Source of the DNA: JAJDGF01 sp031549325
GTDB taxonomy: Bacteria; Bacillota; Clostridia; Christensenellales; Aristaeellaceae
Reading direction: 5' to 3'
DNA: 64,000 nt
Assembly: GCA_031549325.1 (NCBI GenBank)
Contig: JAVBQA010000045.1
Coordinates: 1-64,000 of the forward strand
Below, piece by piece: positions 61,192-64,000 of the stretch (the stretch's first letter is position 1; the number at the start of each line of letters is the position of its first letter). The notes under the pieces are model-generated. The model had not been told where the DNA came from. It made no database searches and saw only the letters and a program-made list of their open reading frames with translations. Position numbers and translations under genes: made by a program.

Positions 61192-61803
61192 ATGCTGACC
61201 ATCGGAATTTGCGGCGCCAGCGGCAGCGGCAAGTCCACGCTAGCCAAAGCGCTTTACGAGAGCATTCTGCAAAAGAGCGTCATGATTACCCAGGACTGCT
61301 ATTACAAGGATCATTCCGATCTGCCCTTCTCAGAGCGTGAACGCATCAACTATGATGAGCCGGACGCCTTTGAGCATGACCTGCTCTATCGCGATATCCT
61401 GGATCTCACCCAGGGAAAGCCCATCACCACCAAGGGATACGATTACACAAACCATCTGCGCGCCGATAGCGACGCGCTGATCTATCCTGAAAAGGTGCTG
61501 ATTTTCGAAGGCATTCACGCGTTCTACGATCCGATGCTCCGGAACATCCTGGACTTCAAGCTGTATGTGCAGGTGGATCCGGACATCTGCCTGCTCAGAC
61601 GCGTGCGCCGCGACATCAACAAGCGCGGGCGCCACATCGACGGCATCGCCGAGCAGTACCTGTCCACCGTCAAGCCCATGTACGACAAGCACATTCGCGG
61701 CTATATGGAGCACGCCGACGTGATTGTGGCGGGCGGCGGCAAGAATAAGAAGATCGTGGATGTGCTGGCGCACTACATCAACTCGGGATTGGTGAATCCG
61801 TAA
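61192..61803 (+). CDS. udk: Uridine kinase
   Basis: This 203-residue P-loop kinase has Walker A GICGASGSGKSTLAKALYES, TQDCYYKDHSDLPF, NYDEPDAFEHDLLYRDI, IFEGIHAFYDPML, and the lid LRRVRRDINKRGRHIDGIAEQYL. It phosphorylates uridine and cytidine in pyrimidine salvage, complementing the Pdp phosphorylase at 27390-28706. GGGGGTGG precedes the ATG at 61192. The stop is followed at once by AAAGGAG, the ribosome site of the leader ORF, so udk and the MFS gene probably share a transcript. Confidence 0.94.
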   Translation: MLTIGICGASGSGKSTLAKALYESILQKSVMITQDCYYKDHSDLPFSERERINYDEPDAFEHDLLYRDILDLTQGKPITTKGYDYTNHLRADSDALIYPEKVLIFEGIHAFYDPMLRNILDFKLYVQVDPDICLLRRVRRDINKRGRHIDGIAEQYLSTVKPMYDKHIRGYMEHADVIVAGGGKNKKIVDVLAHYINSGLVNP

Positions 61804-61817
61804 AGGAGTATCCCATC

Positions 61818-61874
61818 ATGGCCGCGTCCGTGCGCTTGCGCAAGCGCACAGTATTCCCCGAACAACTCATTTGA
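61818..61874 (+). CDS. Leader peptide with macrolide-arrest-like MAASVRLR motif
   Basis: This 18-codon ORF encodes MAASVRLRKRTVFPEQLI. AAAGGAG lies nine bases upstream, and the stop is one base before the CGGAGG ribosome site of the MFS gene. The first eight residues differ at two positions from the MefE leader MTASMRLR and at three from the ErmD leader MTHSMRLR, as I recall those sequences. In both, macrolide-bound ribosomes stall at the Arg-Leu-Arg codons. I infer a drug-responsive leader. Codon use is normal, and no other function is apparent. Confidence 0.75.
   Translation: MAASVRLRKRTVFPEQLI
61830..61849 (+). promoter_or_regulatory. 20-base perfect palindrome inside the leader ORF
   Basis: Arms GTGCGCTT and AAGCGCAC flank GCGC. 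It covers the codons V-R-L-R-K-R, so a ribosome stalled at Arg-Leu-Arg would melt it. No T-run follows, so it is not an ordinary terminator. A second hairpin (GTATTCCCCG at 61851-61860 with CGGAGGTAC at 61875-61883, two bulges) could mask the MFS ribosome site. Confidence 0.75.
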
Positions 61875-61889
61875 CGGAGGTACGTTTCC

Positions 61890-63179
61890 TTGCAATCCAA
61901 ACCCAGATTCTCATTTCGAGACAACAAGAAAGTCATCGGCTTCCTGGGCGGCCAGGCGGTCTCCCTGTTCGGCAGTTCCCTGGTGCAGTATGCGCTGATG
62001 TGGAACATCATCATGGAGACCAAGTCGGGCACAATGACCGCGCTTTATACCGTTTGCATGTTTCTCCCCCAGATCATCCTGTCGATGTTTGGCGGCGCGC
62101 TCGCCGACCGCCACAACCGAAAACTGCTGATCATGCTGAGTGACGGCGGCATCGCCATCGCGACGGTGATCCTGTGCGGCATCATGGTGTTTAGGGATTT
62201 GGGCTATGCGCCGGTGTTCATCATTGCCGCGATCCGGTCCCTGGGCGGCGGCATCCAATCCCCCGCGGTTTCCGCGCTGCTGCCGCAAATCGTGCCTGAG
62301 GACAAGCTGCTGCGCATGAACACCATCAACGCCATGCTGCAATCGGTCATGATGCTGGTCTCCCCCGCCGCCGCGATGGTGGCAATCCGGCTGCTCCCGC
62401 TGCCGGGCGTGCTGCTGATCGACGCGGTGACGGCCGTGATCGGCATCGGCATCCTGCTCCCGATCCACATCCCCACCCATGAGCGCACATCCGCCGAAGA
62501 AAAGCACATCTTCCATGAGATGCACGACGGTTACCGATACCTGATGGGCAATCCATTCCTCAGGCGGATGACGCTGTATTACGTGATCTCCAGCATCCTG
62601 ATCGTGCCCGCCGCCATGTTCACGCCGCTGTATGTCGAGCGCGCGTATGCCCACATCCGGCAGCTGTTGTACTGGCCAATTACAGACAGCGGCACGCTGC
62701 TGATGCTCAACGAGATGGTGTTCTTTGTGGGCTCGCTGCTCGGCGGCGCGATCATCTCCGCGTGGGGCGGCTTCAAAAACCGCATCGCAACGCTGAGCAT
62801 GGGCAGCATCATCTTTGGGCTGGCCACGCTCACGATGGGCTTTCGCCCCGCATTCCTGCTATACTTGGCGTTCATGGCGTTTGCCGGGCTGTCCATGCCT
62901 TGCTTCCAGGGGCCGGTGATGTCACTGCTGCAGGAGAAGATTGTGCCCGACATGATGGGGCGCGTGTTCGGCCTGATGCAGATCGCGTCAACATCCATCA
63001 TGATGTTTGCCAGCCTCGCGTTCGGCATCATGAGCGACCAGTCACCTCTGGAGATTATCCTGGTCGCCTGTGGGCTGCTGTTGGCCGTGATGGGCGTGGT
63101 GATGCTGCTGGATAAATCCTTCATGAAGGAAGGCCTGGCCAGGCCCGCAGAATCCATACCGGCGCCTGCCGAAACCTAG
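61890..63179 (+). CDS. Mef-family MFS efflux transporter
   Basis: This 429-residue protein has 12 membrane helices of the MFS. It closely follows the pattern of Mef(A/E) macrolide exporters: FLGGQAVSLFGSSLVQYALMW near the N terminus, GGALADRHNRKLLIM after helix 2, IRSLGGGIQSPAVSALLPQIV, then QGPVMSLLQEKIVPDMMGRVFGL in the C-terminal half. The start is a TTG with GGAGG nine bases upstream. A leader ORF ends just before it. I expect drug export, macrolide-like by analogy, but this is inferred from similarity recalled, not searched. Confidence 0.83.
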   Translation: MQSKPRFSFRDNKKVIGFLGGQAVSLFGSSLVQYALMWNIIMETKSGTMTALYTVCMFLPQIILSMFGGALADRHNRKLLIMLSDGGIAIATVILCGIMVFRDLGYAPVFIIAAIRSLGGGIQSPAVSALLPQIVPEDKLLRMNTINAMLQSVMMLVSPAAAMVAIRLLPLPGVLLIDAVTAVIGIGILLPIHIPTHERTSAEEKHIFHEMHDGYRYLMGNPFLRRMTLYYVISSILIVPAAMFTPLYVERAYAHIRQLLYWPITDSGTLLMLNEMVFFVGSLLGGAIISAWGGFKNRIATLSMGSIIFGLATLTMGFRPAFLLYLAFMAFAGLSMPCFQGPVMSLLQEKIVPDMMGRVFGLMQIASTSIMMFASLAFGIMSDQSPLEIILVACGLLLAVMGVVMLLDKSFMKEGLARPAESIPAPAET

Positions 63180-63201
63180 GGGCGCATGCATGTTCTATAC
63201 A

Positions 63202-63236
63202 AAGAACAGCCGTCTTTGTGCGGCTGTTCTTTTCTT
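63202..63236 (+). terminator. Terminator after the MFS gene
   Basis: An 11-bp perfect stem (AAGAACAGCCG / CGGCTGTTCTT) with an 8-base loop, followed by TTCTT. Confidence 0.88.
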
Positions 63237-63294
63237 GATGGAATTCGCCATGGCGCGAGGTCTTGAAGGCAAAGCGCCTACCGCGCGCGCTGGC

Positions 63295-64000
63295 TTACGC
63301 GAACGGATTCTCGCTCTTGTACAGCATCCCCTTGGGCTGGTTAAAAGAGATCGTCTCCACGCCCAGCATGTTCAGCACGCTGTATAGCGCCTTGCCCGCA
63401 TTGCCGAACGCCACGGCGCCGTGGTGCGGGTAACCGTCCTCGATCAGCACGTGGCGGTAGAAGCGGCCCATCTCCGGAATCGCGAACACGCCGATGCCGC
63501 CAAACGACTCGGTGGCCACCGGCAGCACCTCGCCCTGAGCCACGTAGCTCTTGAGCACGCTGTCTTTGTTGCCCTGCAGCCGGTAGAACGTGATGTCGCC
63601 CGGAATGATGTCGCCTTCCAGCGTTCCGCGGGTGATATCCGGCTCCTTGTCGGGCTCTAGGCCGCGGTGCATGATCAGCTGATACTTCATCTCGCCCTTT
63701 GTCAGCTTGCAGATGGGCGTGTTGCCGCAGTGGAAGCCCATGAATACCTCTTGCTCCTGGTACTTGGTCTTCTTGGCGATGCTCTTTTTATACATCTCGA
63801 GCGGCACCGAATTGTTGATGTCCAGCAGCGTCACCGGCTCTCCGGTGACGCACAGCCCGATGTACTCGGACAGCGCGCCGTAGATGTCCACCTCGCAGGC
63901 CACCGGGATGCCGTTGGCGGTGAGGCGTGAATTCACATAGCAGGGCACGCAGCCAAACTGCGTCTGGAACGCGGGCCAGCACTTGTTGGCCATGGCCACG
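63295..64000 (-). CDS. L-fucose/L-arabinose isomerase-family protein, 3' part only
   Basis: The gene runs off the right edge; 235 C-terminal residues are visible. They fit the L-fucose-isomerase-type superfamily: NKCWPAFQTQFGCVPC, CEVDIYGALSEYIGLCVTG, TLLDINN, FMGFHCGNTPICKL, and a final GGIGVFAIPEMGRFYRHVLIEDGYPHHGAVAFG. The Glu, Asp and His residues in those stretches are the likely metal-site ligands. Related clostridial genes are annotated as L-fucose isomerase; sugar specificity cannot be told. It is convergent with the MFS gene. Confidence 0.82.
   Translation of the reverse strand, partial: VAMANKCWPAFQTQFGCVPCYVNSRLTANGIPVACEVDIYGALSEYIGLCVTGEPVTLLDINNSVPLEMYKKSIAKKTKYQEQEVFMGFHCGNTPICKLTKGEMKYQLIMHRGLEPDKEPDITRGTLEGDIIPGDITFYRLQGNKDSVLKSYVAQGEVLPVATESFGGIGVFAIPEMGRFYRHVLIEDGYPHHGAVAFGNAGKALYSVLNMLGVETISFNQPKGMLYKSENPFA

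Overview
The window reads as the chromosome of a high-GC, endospore-forming, anaerobic member of the Clostridia. The evidence is a complete spoIIIAA-AH operon, spoIIP and sigK; a full Rnf complex (rnfC-D-G-E-A-B); T-box leaders in front of hisS and proS; RNase J; Asp23/AmaP proteins; a TagF-like teichoic acid enzyme; and the MEP isoprenoid route (dxs). I cannot name a genus. Promoters I could read have near-consensus sigma-A hexamers with 17-bp spacers, often with an extended -10 (TGn).

Region 1 (1-13.3 kb, minus strand) is the familiar clostridial block spoIIIAA..AH, asp23-amaP-DUF2273, nusB, a TsaD paralogue, folD, xseA, xseB, ispA, a DUF212 membrane protein, dxs and tlyA (cut by the left edge). 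Region 2 (13.3-27.3 kb, plus strand) holds a TagF-like transferase, the T-box-controlled hisS-aspS operon, an RseC-like protein with thioredoxin, RNase J-ylbF-mltG, sigK-nfo, ppk and a divergent dprA. Region 3 (27.4-38.5 kb) is mixed housekeeping: pyrimidine-nucleoside phosphorylase and a DNA-deoxyinosine glycosylase, a UgtP/MGDG-type glycosyltransferase, a GNAT enzyme, a HAD phosphatase, a DEAD-box helicase, MurJ, T-box-controlled proS, and spoIIP with a PlsC-like acyltransferase.

Region 4 (38.6-49.9 kb, minus strand) carries the energy-conserving Rnf operon and an oligopeptide ABC transporter (oppB-C-D-F-A). Region 5 (50-64 kb) has ybaB-recR, a thioredoxin-reductase-like flavoprotein, an AlkD-type glycosylase, a glycosyltransferase/CrtO-like acyltransferase/ABC exporter cluster, a MacA-MacB-type efflux operon, a CBS-domain protein, uridine kinase, a Mef-like MFS transporter and the 3' part of an L-fucose-isomerase-type gene (cut by the right edge).

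The most striking item is at 61818-63179. An 18-codon leader ORF beginning MAASVRLR has its own Shine-Dalgarno site. It stops one base before the Shine-Dalgarno of a Mef-family MFS gene with a TTG start. The leader closely resembles macrolide-arrest leader peptides (MefE-type MTASMRLR, ErmD-type MTHSMRLR), so this looks like an intrinsic, drug-sensing efflux switch. No tRNA, rRNA, CRISPR array, insertion sequence or prophage was seen.
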